Positions 1-7,609 of a stretch of DNA of 30,823 bases are shown one piece after another. The translations under genes were made by a program, and so were the position numbers. Source of the stretch: JANOYC01 sp031428675. Its GTDB lineage: Bacteria; Actinomycetota; Actinomycetes; Actinomycetales; Microbacteriaceae. The first letter of the stretch is position 1. Each line of letters begins with the position of its first letter. Location: the NCBI GenBank assembly GCA_031428675.1, contig JANOYC010000057.1, positions 1 through 30,823 on the forward strand, given 5' to 3'. A model generated the notes under the pieces. It searched no databases. It saw nothing but the letters and a program-made list of their open reading frames with translations, and was not told where the DNA came from.

Positions 1-1442
1 CCACGTTCGCCCCGGCGTTCGCGGTCATCGCGGCCGCCGCGCTCGTCGCGCTCGTGACCGAAAGCACGGGCGTCTTCGGGAGAAAGCAGCAGCGGCGTCT
101 CACCTTGCGCCACCACTGCAAGTGCGGCAGCGACATCCGCCTCCGGCACGTCGTGGTGCTCGACGTAGTGGGCGATGATGTCCCGGAACGCCAAGACGCG
201 GTCGTGCTGATTGAGCGCTTCGGTGATCGCGTCATCGAAGCGCGCAAGACGGGTGACGTTGACGTCTTCGATCGTCGGCAACTGCATTTGAGTGAGGGGT
301 TGGCGCGTGGCCTTCTCGATTGCGCCAAGCAGGCGTCGTTCACGCGGCGTGACGAAACTGATCGCTGCGCCGCTGCGTCCGGCCCGGCCGGTGCGTCCGA
401 TGCGGTGCACGTATGACTCGGTGTCGATCGGGATGTCGAAGTTCACGACGTGGCTGATGCGGTCGACGTCGAGACCGCGAGCCGCGACGTCTGTCGCTAC
501 CAGAATGTCGAGTTTGCCGCTCTTCAGTTGTCCGACCGTGCGCTCGCGCTGCACTTGGGCGACGTCGCCGCTGATTGCCGCCGCGGAGTAGCCGCGCGCG
601 CGGAGCTTCTCGGCGAGGGTCTCGGTCTCGCTCTTGGTGCGCACGAATACGATCATTCCCTCGAAGTTTTCGACCTCGAGAATGCGGGTGAGCGCGTCCA
701 CCTTTTGCGGGTACGACACCATCAGGTAGCGCTGGGTAGTGTTGGCAGACGTCGTCGTCTTGTTCTTGACGGTGATTTCTTCGGGATCGTGCAGGTACTG
801 CTTCGCGATCCGGCGGATGGCGGCTGGCATGGTGGCGGAGAACAAGGCCACCTGCTTGTCGTCGGGTGTGTCGGCGAGAATAGTCTCGACATCCTCGGCG
901 AACCCCATTTTGAGCATCTCGTCGGCCTCGTCAAGCACCAGGTACTTGAGTTCGGAGAGGTCGAGAGTGCCCTTAGCGAGGTGGTCCATGATGCGTCCGG
1001 GGGTGCCGACCACGACGTGTACGCCTCGGCGCAGTGCCGAGAGTTGCGCGCCATAGGCCTGGCCGCCGTAGACAGGTAACACGTGCACGTTCTTCATGTT
1101 GGACGCGTACCGTTCGAACGCCTCGCAGACCTGCAATGCAAGTTCGCGGGTGGGGGAGAGCACGAGTGCTTGCGGGCTCTTCTGCGACACATCCAGCCGC
1201 GACAGGATCGGCAACGCGAATGCCGCGGTCTTGCCCGTGCCGGTTTGTGCGAGGCCCACGACGTCGCGGCCGGTGAGCAGAACGGGAATCGTTGCCGACT
1301 GGATGGCAGACGGGATCTCGTAGCCGATCTCCCGCACTGCCTTCAATACGGCGTCGCTCAAACCGAGGTCGGCGAAGGTCTGCTCGGCGGCGGGTGCGGC
1401 GTCGTCGAGATGGACGTTCGTGTCGGTGTCGGTGTCGGTCAT
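1..1442 (-). CDS. DEAD-box ATP-dependent RNA helicase (3' end cut by window edge)
   Basis: Reading leftward from the ATG at 1442, the product has the full DEAD-box helicase core: a Q-motif region, Walker A AQTGTGKT, PTRELALQ, TPGR, VLDEADEM (the DEAD box), SAT, then the second RecA domain with FVRTKSETE, VATDVAARGLD and HRIGRTGRAGR. Such enzymes unwind RNA duplexes with ATP, in ribosome assembly, mRNA decay and cold adaptation. After the core comes a linker and then a charged Arg/Gly/Asp-rich tail (HERDERGGRDDRERR), as in actinobacterial DeaD/CsdA-type proteins, which binds RNA. About 480 codons are inside the window and the reading frame is still open at base 1, so the C-terminus is missing. 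The N-terminus has a TDTDTDT run encoded by repeated GTGTCG units. Family assignment is secure; the particular paralog is not. Confidence 0.95.
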   Translation of the reverse strand, partial: MTDTDTDTNVHLDDAAPAAEQTFADLGLSDAVLKAVREIGYEIPSAIQSATIPVLLTGRDVVGLAQTGTGKTAAFALPILSRLDVSQKSPQALVLSPTRELALQVCEAFERYASNMKNVHVLPVYGGQAYGAQLSALRRGVHVVVGTPGRIMDHLAKGTLDLSELKYLVLDEADEMLKMGFAEDVETILADTPDDKQVALFSATMPAAIRRIAKQYLHDPEEITVKNKTTTSANTTQRYLMVSYPQKVDALTRILEVENFEGMIVFVRTKSETETLAEKLRARGYSAAAISGDVAQVQRERTVGQLKSGKLDILVATDVAARGLDVDRISHVVNFDIPIDTESYVHRIGRTGRAGRSGAAISFVTPRERRLLGAIEKATRQPLTQMQLPTIEDVNVTRLARFDDAITEALNQHDRVLAFRDIIAHYVEHHDVPEADVAAALAVVAQGETPLLLSPEDARAFGHERDERGGRDDRERRGER

Positions 1443-1484
1443 GGCCTAAACGTTAGTCGCAAACGCCGAGCCGATTGGCTCTGA

Positions 1485-1515
1485 CGTCAACGGTCAGCGC
1501 ACACGTGCGTTGACG
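1485..1515 (-). terminator. Inverted repeat between the kinase/HAD gene and the helicase gene
   Basis: CGTCAACG (1485-1492) and CGTTGACG (1508-1515) are perfect inverted arms, with a second nested CGCA/TGCG pair inside. It lies just after the stop of the fusion gene on the minus strand and upstream of the helicase start. There is no T-tract, so it could equally be an mRNA structure or a regulatory palindrome for the helicase gene. Confidence 0.25.
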
Positions 1516-1534
1516 CGACGGAAGAGATTGGGGA

Positions 1535-2782
1535 TCATGCACGCAGGCGCAACCCGAAACCGCCCGGTCGTCGTTCGAATTCCACTTGGTCGAGAGCATC
1601 GATCCACAGGTCGGCAGCCAGAGTGCCGCTGTCGGTCGTGCCGCCGACGCCGAGCACCTGGCATCCGGCGGATCGCGCCGACCGAACGCCAGCCGGCGCG
1701 TCTTCCACGACAAGACAGTGCTCGGGGTTCACGCCGAGCGTTCGAGCGGCGAGCAGGTAGGGTTCGGGATCCGGTTTGAAGCGCGACACGTCGTCCGCCG
1801 TGATGATCGTGGCGGGCGCACTCAAGCCGCTCGCGACTAGTCGCGCTGTTGCGACGGCACGGCTGCCCGATGTGACGATCGCTTTTGCGCCATCGGGTAA
1901 CGACTGGAGCAAACGTGCGGCCCCCGGGGTGGGGATCACGTCGTTCACATCCGTCGTCTCGAGGTGCGCGAGCAACGCCGCGGCTTCGGCCGCTTCCGTC
2001 GCGCTGAGCAATCGATTGAGAAGAGCCCCTGCGGGCTGCCCGTGGTTGGACTGCACCTCGTCTGCGTCAAATCCAAAGGTCGCCGCCGCTTTTTCCCAAC
2101 TTCGCAGCACGGCAGGGGTGGAGTCGACGAGGGTTCCGTCTAAGTCGAACAAGACCGCCTCGAACGACGCAGCGAACAGCGGATGACGCGGGTCGAGCGG
2201 CGCACGCTCGCGCAAGTCCCGCAGCACGCGATCCAGTTGCTGGGCCGACGAAAGAGCGGCCTCGATGCGGAGATGCGGCACCATGGGCGTGGCGACCGGG
2301 GCATCCACTGATCGAAACGCGTCGCGAACCGCGCCACGTTGCGCCCGCCGCCGGGCGAGTAGCGCCGCATCACCGTCGACTTGCACGACGCGTATCTCTG
2401 CCGGTGCGAGTGTCGCCTTGAGCGTCTGCCATTCTGTGCCGCCCGTCAGTTCTGCGGTAAACGGGGCAACGAGCACCGATCCGAGTCCCAGTCGCACGTT
2501 GTCCCTCGCGACCGCGAGCAGAGCTGCGTAGCGACCCGCGCGGATCGTCGCACTGTGCGGCGAGTCCAGCCAGTGTGGCCCGGCAATAACGTCGCCGAGG
2601 CTGTCGAGCACGGGGTTTGTCAGCTCGTCGAGGTCGAGAATCGGAACGCGCAGGGCTTGCGCGACCTGTCGACCCAGTGTTGTCTTGCCGCTTCCGGCGA
2701 CTCCGGCGATCACGATGACCTGCACAGTACCGCCCCCGTTAGTGCCGGCGCCACGGGGCGGCCAGTGCGCGACCGCATCCAT
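1535..2782 (-). CDS. Fused P-loop small-molecule kinase / HAD-family phosphatase
   Basis: The 415-residue product joins two enzymes. Residues about 20-195 are an AAA_33/gluconokinase-like P-loop kinase with Walker A GVAGSGKTT (27-35). Residues about 205-415 are a HAD phosphatase of the beta-phosphoglucomutase-like subfamily: FDLDGTLVDS supplies the nucleophile Asp213 and acid/base Asp215, followed by VTSGS (motif II), SRFKPDPEPY (motif III Lys) and VVEDAPAG (motif IV). I chose the ATG at 2782 because GGAGG lies 4 nt upstream; the frame stays open to 2890 and a GTG at 2725 is another possibility. The gene diverges from the FGGY kinase gene, and the intervening region carries two operators, so it may belong to the sugar regulon. 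The predicted role is phosphorylation and dephosphorylation of small sugars or sugar acids; substrates are unknown. Each domain is secure; the physiological role is inference. Confidence 0.85.
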   Translation of the reverse strand: MDAVAHWPPRGAGTNGGGTVQVIVIAGVAGSGKTTLGRQVAQALRVPILDLDELTNPVLDSLGDVIAGPHWLDSPHSATIRAGRYAALLAVARDNVRLGLGSVLVAPFTAELTGGTEWQTLKATLAPAEIRVVQVDGDAALLARRRAQRGAVRDAFRSVDAPVATPMVPHLRIEAALSSAQQLDRVLRDLRERAPLDPRHPLFAASFEAVLFDLDGTLVDSTPAVLRSWEKAAATFGFDADEVQSNHGQPAGALLNRLLSATEAAEAAALLAHLETTDVNDVIPTPGAARLLQSLPDGAKAIVTSGSRAVATARLVASGLSAPATIITADDVSRFKPDPEPYLLAARTLGVNPEHCLVVEDAPAGVRSARSAGCQVLGVGGTTDSGTLAADLWIDALDQVEFERRPGGFGLRLRA

Positions 2783-2875
2783 TTTGCCTCCAATGCCGTT
2801 ATGCGGTTCGAGGCCTTGTTTAAAGCGCGCGAAGTCGCCAAGTGCCTCTGTTGTCAGTCTGACGGTAGGCCACCA

Positions 2876-2889
2876 TGTCACGGGTGTCA
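2876..2889. promoter_or_regulatory. Operator O1 of the sugar locus
   Basis: TGTCACGGGTGTCA. The same 14-mer occurs in inverse orientation at 7455-7468, and the identity extends over 19 nt (CCATGTCACGGGTGTCAAG). Its centre lies 33 bp, about three helical turns, from the centre of O2. It presumably binds the LacI-family protein encoded at 5397-6431. Confidence 0.7.
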
Positions 2890-2907
2890 AGATTTCGAAG
2901 ATTTTTT

Positions 2908-2923
2908 ATGTCACCGGTGACAT
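2908..2923. promoter_or_regulatory. Operator O2, perfect 16-bp palindrome
   Basis: ATGTCACCGGTGACAT is perfectly palindromic with a central CG step, as LacI/GalR-family proteins prefer. It lies 100 nt upstream of the FGGY kinase start and may also affect the divergent kinase/HAD gene. It differs from O3 (7421-7434) at one position. Confidence 0.75.
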
Positions 2924-3022
2924 TTTTCTCCAGAATGTGTTTCACTGGGTCAGGCGGCGCCGCACGATTCGAATTCGGGACGTTCCGCCGCTCACATTTT
3001 TCAGCGCCGAAAGAGAGATTTA

Positions 3023-4390
3023 ATGCCAACCCAATTCGTCGCCGGGCTCGACCTCGGGAGCACCGGGTTGAAGATCCTGGTTGCCGACGACACTGGTGCC
3101 GAGCTGTTCGTCGAGCAGGTTTCGACACCGTGGAGACCGGGGCCCGGCGGGTCTACGGATCTCGACGGGATGGCTCTTCTCGAGTCCATCGGCGTGCTGC
3201 TCGCGACGGCTTCGAGGAGACTCAGCGAGATTACGGGCGATCCGGCTGCCTCCGTTGCGGGTGTCGCTATTTCTGGGATGGGGGAGACCGGCTTTCTGGT
3301 TGATGGCGTCGGGCACACTATCGCGCCCGGGATTGCGTGGTTCGACCCCCGCGGGCAGGAACAGGTCGATGCAATGCCGGCCCGTCTTCGTGACGAGTTC
3401 GCTGGTCGAACTGGTCTGCCGTTGGGGGTGCAAGTATCCGTTGCCAAGCTGCTCGCGCTCCGCGATACCGGTGTCTCGTTGCGGCGGGCGCGGTGGTTCA
3501 ATCTGCCAGAGTTTGTTGCGTTGTCGATGGGTGGTCGCGCTGTAAGCGATTACTCGCTGACATCGCGCACAGGACTGCTCGATCAGGACTCGGGTCAGCC
3601 GTGGCCAGAATTGCTCGATTACCTCGGGGTCGATGCCGACTTCCTTCCGCCCCTCGTTGACGCTGGAACCGACCTCGGATCCGCAACCGCAACCTGGGTC
3701 GCGCCCGCTTTCGCCGGGACCCGGCTTACCGTCGCAGGCCACGATCACCTCGTATCGTCGGTCTCCGGCGGAGCTGTGGCCGATAATCGCTACCACTCCT
3801 CTATGGGCACCGCTGAAGTGTTGCTCCGCGTATTGGATGCGCCACTTTCGATCGCCGCGCGCTCGCGACTGGCCGACAAGCTCATCAATTGCGTGCGGCA
3901 CGTCGTGCCTGGCCAGTTCGTGCTCGTCGCGGGAGTAAAGACAGGCCTCCTGATGCGCCGGGCCCTCCAGATGTGCGGTGTCACTGATCGTGCCGGCCGC
4001 GATCGCCTCGACGCGCTCGTCATGGAACTGCCAGCGGGCGGCGCTCTCGAGGACGGCGCAATTGACGTGCGTGGCGCTCGCAACGATGACGGTGTGCTCG
4101 CGGTGACCGTACGATCCGACGGAATCAGTCCCGCCGAGTTGTTCGCCGCGGTGCTACGCCATGGCAACGATGAGATTCAGCTCTTGATCGACGCAATGGA
4201 CCGGGAATTGTCTCCCGCGACTTCCACCGTGCTCACCGGCGGATGGGCCGATATGGCGAGCGTTCAGCGTGCTCGCGCACTGGTATTGCCCGAGATCGTC
4301 GTTTCGACTCGTTCACAAGACACGTCGTACGGCGCCGTGATGTTCGCGGCGCGCTTGATTTCACAACAGATCACCGAACCAACTCACTAG
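3023..4390 (+). CDS. FGGY-family carbohydrate kinase
   Basis: The 455-residue protein starts with the ATP/phosphate motif GLDLGSTGLK (8-17) of the actin-like sugar kinases. GIAWFDPRG (103-111) aligns with the substrate-binding region, GHDH (239-242) carries the catalytic Asp241, SSMGTAE (259-265) is the phosphate-2 loop, and LTGGWADMASVQRA near the C-terminus is the adenosine-binding segment. The family phosphorylates pentuloses, hexuloses, polyols or sugar acids. At 455 residues it is a little shorter than typical xylulokinase or glycerol kinase (about 480-520). A GAGAG ribosome site precedes the ATG at 3023. The gene sits 16 nt upstream of the LacD-like aldolase gene, so both are probably one transcript from the O1/O2 promoter. 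Adjacent polyol dehydrogenases suggest a ketose substrate. The family is secure; the substrate is unresolved. Confidence 0.9.
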   Translation: MPTQFVAGLDLGSTGLKILVADDTGAELFVEQVSTPWRPGPGGSTDLDGMALLESIGVLLATASRRLSEITGDPAASVAGVAISGMGETGFLVDGVGHTIAPGIAWFDPRGQEQVDAMPARLRDEFAGRTGLPLGVQVSVAKLLALRDTGVSLRRARWFNLPEFVALSMGGRAVSDYSLTSRTGLLDQDSGQPWPELLDYLGVDADFLPPLVDAGTDLGSATATWVAPAFAGTRLTVAGHDHLVSSVSGGAVADNRYHSSMGTAEVLLRVLDAPLSIAARSRLADKLINCVRHVVPGQFVLVAGVKTGLLMRRALQMCGVTDRAGRDRLDALVMELPAGGALEDGAIDVRGARNDDGVLAVTVRSDGISPAELFAAVLRHGNDEIQLLIDAMDRELSPATSTVLTGGWADMASVQRARALVLPEIVVSTRSQDTSYGAVMFAARLISQQITEPTH

Positions 4391-4406
4391 AAACAAGGAG
4401 ATACCC

Positions 4407-5306
4407 ATGAATGAACTGACCACGCTCGAACGACGGGCAATGTCGAGGATCCTGACCCCCGGCGGGCGGATGCTCATCGTCGCGGCCGACCAGCGCAATG
4501 GGATGAAGGCCGTAATGACGGATGCGCCCGATGGCCCCTCGTCGATCACCATCGAGCAGCTGGCAGATGCCAAAGCCGACATCGTCACCTTCCTGGCGAA
4601 CAACGGCCCCGCGATCCTTCTTGATCCCGAGGTCGGCCTGCCGATGATCGTCGACAAGGGCATCATTGCGAGCGACACTGGACTGGTCGTCGGCATGGAC
4701 GCGTCTGGCTTCGACACCATCGACGGCCTGCAGTACACGCGGTACTCGACCGGCATCACCCCTCGCATCGTTCGCGACTTGGGCGGCGACGCGGCCAAGA
4801 TGCTGTTCTACATGCGCCCCGACAAGCAGGGTGCCGATTCGCGTGTTGTTCAAGAGATTCGCGACCTCGTTGACGCATGTGCCGCCGAAGGACTGCTCCT
4901 CATCGTTGAGATCCTTACGTATCAGCTCGACGGTGAGTCCGACGAGGCGTATCGTGCCGCGTTCCCGCAGCTCGTCGTGGATTCGGCTGCGCTGACGGTT
5001 GGCGCGGGTGCCAAGGTCTTGAAGTTGCAGTACCCCGGTTCTGCTGAAGCGAGTGCTGCCGTGACCGCCGCTGCTGACGGGGCGCCGTGGGCTGTGTTGT
5101 CGGCGGGAGTGGACCACTCGACGTTCATCGAGCAGGTTGCGATCGCGGTCGAAAACGGCGCGAGCGGCGCCATGGCGGGACGTTCGCTCTGGAAGGACAG
5201 CCTTGCCGTCTCGGAGACGGTTCGCGAGAACCTCCTGACATCGAAAGCGCTACCGCGTCTCAAGGAGCTCGAAACCGTGCTCGACCGCCAGCCCGCCCAC
5301 GTCTAA
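4407..5306 (+). CDS. LacD-type class I aldolase (tagatose/ketose bisphosphate aldolase family)
   Basis: The 299-residue protein follows the LacD/YihT family pattern: VAADQRNGMK (26-34), LLDPEVGLP (71-79), AAKMLFYMRPD around Lys131, LIVEILTY with Glu168, VLKLQYPG with Lys206 as the expected Schiff-base lysine, and LSAGVDHSTF and GAMAGRSLW near the end. LacD enzymes cleave ketohexose 1,6-bisphosphates to dihydroxyacetone phosphate and glyceraldehyde phosphate; the relative YihT cleaves a sulfonated fructose 1-phosphate. A strong AAGGAG site lies 7 nt before the ATG. It follows the FGGY kinase in an apparent two-gene operon and presumably performs the last step of the pathway. The exact substrate cannot be read from these motifs, because LacD enzymes tolerate several epimers. 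Confidence 0.85.
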   Translation: MNELTTLERRAMSRILTPGGRMLIVAADQRNGMKAVMTDAPDGPSSITIEQLADAKADIVTFLANNGPAILLDPEVGLPMIVDKGIIASDTGLVVGMDASGFDTIDGLQYTRYSTGITPRIVRDLGGDAAKMLFYMRPDKQGADSRVVQEIRDLVDACAAEGLLLIVEILTYQLDGESDEAYRAAFPQLVVDSAALTVGAGAKVLKLQYPGSAEASAAVTAAADGAPWAVLSAGVDHSTFIEQVAIAVENGASGAMAGRSLWKDSLAVSETVRENLLTSKALPRLKELETVLDRQPAHV

Positions 5307-5332
5307 CGCCAGCCCGCGTCGAGCAATCTGCG

Positions 5333-5368
5333 CGCATCGATCGTGGCCTTCGGGTCACGATCGATGCG
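5333..5368. terminator. Bidirectional hairpin terminator with TTCG tetraloop
   Basis: Arm CGCATCGATCGTG (5333-5345) pairs perfectly with CACGATCGATGCG (5356-5368), and the stem continues through a G-T and two G-C pairs to a C(TTCG)G tetraloop at 5349-5352. That gives a 16-bp stem. It sits between the convergent aldolase and LacI genes. T-tracts are weak on both sides. Confidence 0.7.
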
Positions 5369-5396
5369 GTGCTTCTGTCTCGGCCTGGCCCTAGCG

Positions 5397-6431
5397 CTAT
5401 CCGGCGACGCTGACAGTCCGAAGCCCTGCGTCGGTCGCAGGCCACGGGACGAAACACGACGCTCGCTCCACAAGTTCGACAGGCAGAATGTTGCGGCGAC
5501 GATAGCGCTTGTGCGGGTGCGCGATGCGTTCCAAAATGCGATTGATCGCATGCCGACCCAGGTTGGCCGGGTCTTGGTCAACGACCGTGGTCGCGGGCGT
5601 CAACGCGCTAGCCATGGGGAAATCGCCGAACCCGACGAGAGCGAGATTAGTCTCGTGGGCCGTCTGCAGCGCTGGGATCAAAGACATCGAACAGCGAGCA
5701 TCCGAAGAGAAGAGTGCAGTCGGCGGCGCTGGTTGCGCCATCAACCGCCTGAGCGCAGCGTTGGCGCCTTCGCCACGGCTCGCGCCAAACGTGATGAGCT
5801 CCGGGTGAAACGCAATTCCCGCATCGCTCAGGGCGCGCCGGTAACCCTCGAGTCGATTGTGGGACGTCGGAATATTCGGGGAGTCGCCCACGAAACCAAT
5901 CCGTCGGTGCCCATGTCGGATTAAGTGCGTGGTCGCCGCGTGCGCTCCACCGAGGTCATCCTCGACAAAAGAATCGACAGCCAGTTTGGTCGGCGCGCGG
6001 TCGACGAACACGATGGGCGTCGATGCCGTCCAACGGTTCAGGTATGACTGGTCTGACGATATGGGGGCGACGATGAGCCCGCTCAACTGGAACTTCAGCA
6101 ACGCATCGAGCACGGGCTGTTCGCGCGCGATGTCTTGCCCGAGGCTTGTCACGGAGACTGCCATGCTCTGCTCGGCTGCGATTTCTTCAATCGCACGCGC
6201 TATCGCAGAGAAGAACGGATCGGCAATGTCAGGCACGGCGACACCGATGACGGGAGTTCGGCCAGTGCGGAAGTTCTGCGCCAAGGTGTTCGGAACGTAG
6301 TTCACTTCTGCCATGATCTTCAACACACGCTCACGCGTGGCCGGAGCTACGTGTGGGTCGTTGTTGAACACGCGGGACACCGTCTTCGCGCTCACGTTCG
6401 CCAGTGCTGCCACATCATGCATCGTTGCCAT
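5397..6431 (-). CDS. LacI-family transcriptional regulator of the sugar locus
   Basis: The 344-residue protein has an N-terminal LacI helix-turn-helix (MHDVAALANVSAKTVSRVFNN), the hinge NTLAQNFRTGRT, and a periplasmic-binding-protein-like sensor domain (PVIGVAVPDIADPFF...HRRIGFVGD...LVGFGDFP). The start at 6431 follows GGAGGT with 6-nt spacing; an in-frame ATG also lies at 6422. In most family members the hinge has Leu where this one has Phe (AQNF instead of ARxL), at the residue that normally inserts into the operator minor groove. It lies downstream of the SDR gene on the same strand, with a 157-nt gap containing a degenerate operator and a GTGCAC repeat, so it may have its own autoregulated promoter. 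By position it is the best candidate to bind the TGTCA-N4-TGACA sites and probably senses the sugar or a phosphorylated intermediate. Confidence 0.93.
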   Translation of the reverse strand: MATMHDVAALANVSAKTVSRVFNNDPHVAPATRERVLKIMAEVNYVPNTLAQNFRTGRTPVIGVAVPDIADPFFSAIARAIEEIAAEQSMAVSVTSLGQDIAREQPVLDALLKFQLSGLIVAPISSDQSYLNRWTASTPIVFVDRAPTKLAVDSFVEDDLGGAHAATTHLIRHGHRRIGFVGDSPNIPTSHNRLEGYRRALSDAGIAFHPELITFGASRGEGANAALRRLMAQPAPPTALFSSDARCSMSLIPALQTAHETNLALVGFGDFPMASALTPATTVVDQDPANLGRHAINRILERIAHPHKRYRRRNILPVELVERASCFVPWPATDAGLRTVSVAG

Positions 6432-6471
6432 CGCGTCACCTCCATCGTGCCGGTCGAGGTTCGTCAACGTG

Positions 6472-6487
6472 GTGCACTATTGTGCAC
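6472..6487. promoter_or_regulatory. GTGCAC-N4-GTGCAC repeat upstream of the LacI gene
   Basis: Two self-palindromic hexamers GTGCAC (6472-6477 and 6482-6487) are separated by TATT, forming a 16-bp palindrome except for the centre. It lies 41 nt before the LacI start codon. It differs from the TGTCA operators, so it may bind another regulator or be a 5' UTR element. A second direct repeat, GTTATC-AGAC-GTTATC, follows at 6511-6526. Confidence 0.3.
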
Positions 6488-6546
6488 GAACCGCGAGGCG
6501 GAGTTTCAGGGTTATCAGACGTTATCCTGTCACGGCATAGCCTGCA

Positions 6547-6560
6547 TGGCATCGATGACA
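6547..6560. promoter_or_regulatory. Degenerate fifth operator (O5) between SDR and LacI genes
   Basis: TGGCATCGATGACA matches O3 at 12 of 14 positions and is symmetric except for one base pair. It lies in the gap upstream of the LacI gene, where an autoregulatory site would be expected. It is weaker than the other four. Confidence 0.4.
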
Positions 6561-6588
6561 TGCAGACGGCTAGCCCGTGGCTTCCTGT

Positions 6589-7317
6589 TTAGCGCGCGGT
6601 GTAGCCCCCGTCGATCGGGAGGGAAACACCGGAGATCATAGACGCGGCGTCACTCAAGAGGAAGGTGATCGGCGCGGCGATTTCTGCTTCTGTCGCCCAG
6701 CGCCCGAGAGGCATTTGGTCGAGGAATGGGCCGGCGATATCGGGGCGACCCCAGTAGAACGCCGACATTTCGGTCATTACAACCGTGGGGTTCACGCTGT
6801 TGACGCGGATGTTGTACTTGCCGAGTTCGAGCGCCGCGACGCGCGTGATGTTGTCGAGGGCCGCCTTTGACGATCCGTAGGAGATATGCCCGGTGAGCGC
6901 GACGAGACTAGCCTGGCTCGATACGTTGACGATCGATCCACCGTTGCCAAGCCGGATCATGGATGCCGCTGCGTACTTGATGACGAGGAGGCTCCCTCTG
7001 GCGTTGATGCTCATGACTTTGTCGAAAACATCGATGTTGGTGTCGGTCGGCCCGGCAATCTCGCCGCCCCAGCCGCCGCAGTTCACGACCCCCCACAGGT
7101 CGAGTCCGTCGAGTGCGCCCTTGACGCTTTCCTCGGACGTCAGGTCGAAGGGAAGGGTTCGCGCTCCCGTCTCTTCCGCGAGAGAGGTCAATGCGTCCTC
7201 TGAGCGCCCGCTGGCGATGACGTCGGCACCCATTGTGATCAGTTGTCGGACGGTCTCGCCGCCGATGCCACCGCTTGCTCCGGTGACGAGAATCGGGCGG
7301 CCATTGAAATCGGTCAT
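6589..7317 (-). CDS. SDR oxidoreductase resembling L-xylulose/dicarbonyl reductase (DCXR type)
   Basis: The 242-residue classical SDR has the NAD(P) motif TGASGGIG (12-19), Asn105, and the catalytic Ser134-Tyr147-Lys151 set (NVSSQAS, YGSSK). The stretch from NVSSQ through ALELGKYNIRVNSVNPTVVMTEM and IPL-like PLGRWA to FLLSD and GGY resembles animal DCXR (L-xylulose reductase) and bacterial polyol dehydrogenases. These interconvert ketoses and polyols. The usual NNAG motif is NCGG here (79-82), which is unusual. The start at 7317 is preceded by GAAAGAGA. It is the first gene of the leftward unit with the LacI gene, and its upstream region has the same two-operator arrangement as the FGGY kinase gene. 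The substrate is probably the ketose or polyol imported by the adjacent transporter; direction of reaction and cofactor are not visible. Confidence 0.88.
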   Translation of the reverse strand: MTDFNGRPILVTGASGGIGGETVRQLITMGADVIASGRSEDALTSLAEETGARTLPFDLTSEESVKGALDGLDLWGVVNCGGWGGEIAGPTDTNIDVFDKVMSINARGSLLVIKYAAASMIRLGNGGSIVNVSSQASLVALTGHISYGSSKAALDNITRVAALELGKYNIRVNSVNPTVVMTEMSAFYWGRPDIAGPFLDQMPLGRWATEAEIAAPITFLLSDAASMISGVSLPIDGGYTAR

Positions 7318-7420
7318 GGTTCGGTCTCTTTCTTTCAGCTCTGAAATGTGCCCGGAAGGGCGGCGGTGCCGGTCGGTCCACGGCGTTGCACGCTCATAGT
7401 AACCACAAATCGAGTGCTTT

Positions 7421-7434
7421 TGTCATCGGTGACA
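7421..7434. promoter_or_regulatory. Operator O3
   Basis: TGTCATCGGTGACA, an inverted repeat TGTCA-N4-TGACA that differs from palindrome O2 at a single base. It is 104 nt upstream of the SDR start and 34 bp centre-to-centre from O4, mirroring the O1/O2 pair upstream of the FGGY kinase gene. Confidence 0.72.
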
Positions 7435-7453
7435 TGATTTTCTTCGGATTGGC

Positions 7454-7482
7454 TTGACACCCGTGACATGGTCGCCTAACGT
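7454..7482 (+). promoter_or_regulatory. Predicted promoter of the transport operon, -35 inside O4
   Basis: TTGACA (7454-7459), 17-nt spacer, TAACGT (7477-7482): a good housekeeping-type promoter reading right. The -35 box is embedded in operator O4, so bound repressor would block RNA polymerase. The kinase start at 7610 would lie about 120 nt downstream of transcription start. Confidence 0.6.
7455..7468. promoter_or_regulatory. Operator O4, inverted copy of O1
   Basis: TGACACCCGTGACA is the exact reverse complement of O1 (2876-2889). The match continues into flanking bases, 23 of 24 when GGC-x-ACC is included. It overlaps the -35 box of the rightward promoter. Confidence 0.7.
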
Positions 7483-7609
7483 CACACCCAGCGGTTGTTG
7501 AATCCGCGGATCCGCAAGTGGGTTCCGGACGCAGTTTCCGCACACTGACAACCTTCACTGCCGCAGCGATTGTCCTGCTCCGGTGATGTCCCGACCAATG
7601 GAGCGCAGG

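Noticed and set aside
1482..1489. TGACGTCA palindrome upstream of the helicase gene
   Set aside because: An eight-base palindrome alone is expected by chance in sequence of this length and has no second copy nearby.
3020..3901. Long open frame antisense to the FGGY kinase
   Set aside because: It has no family pattern or ribosome site and lies fully opposite a clear kinase; it is a high-GC shadow frame.
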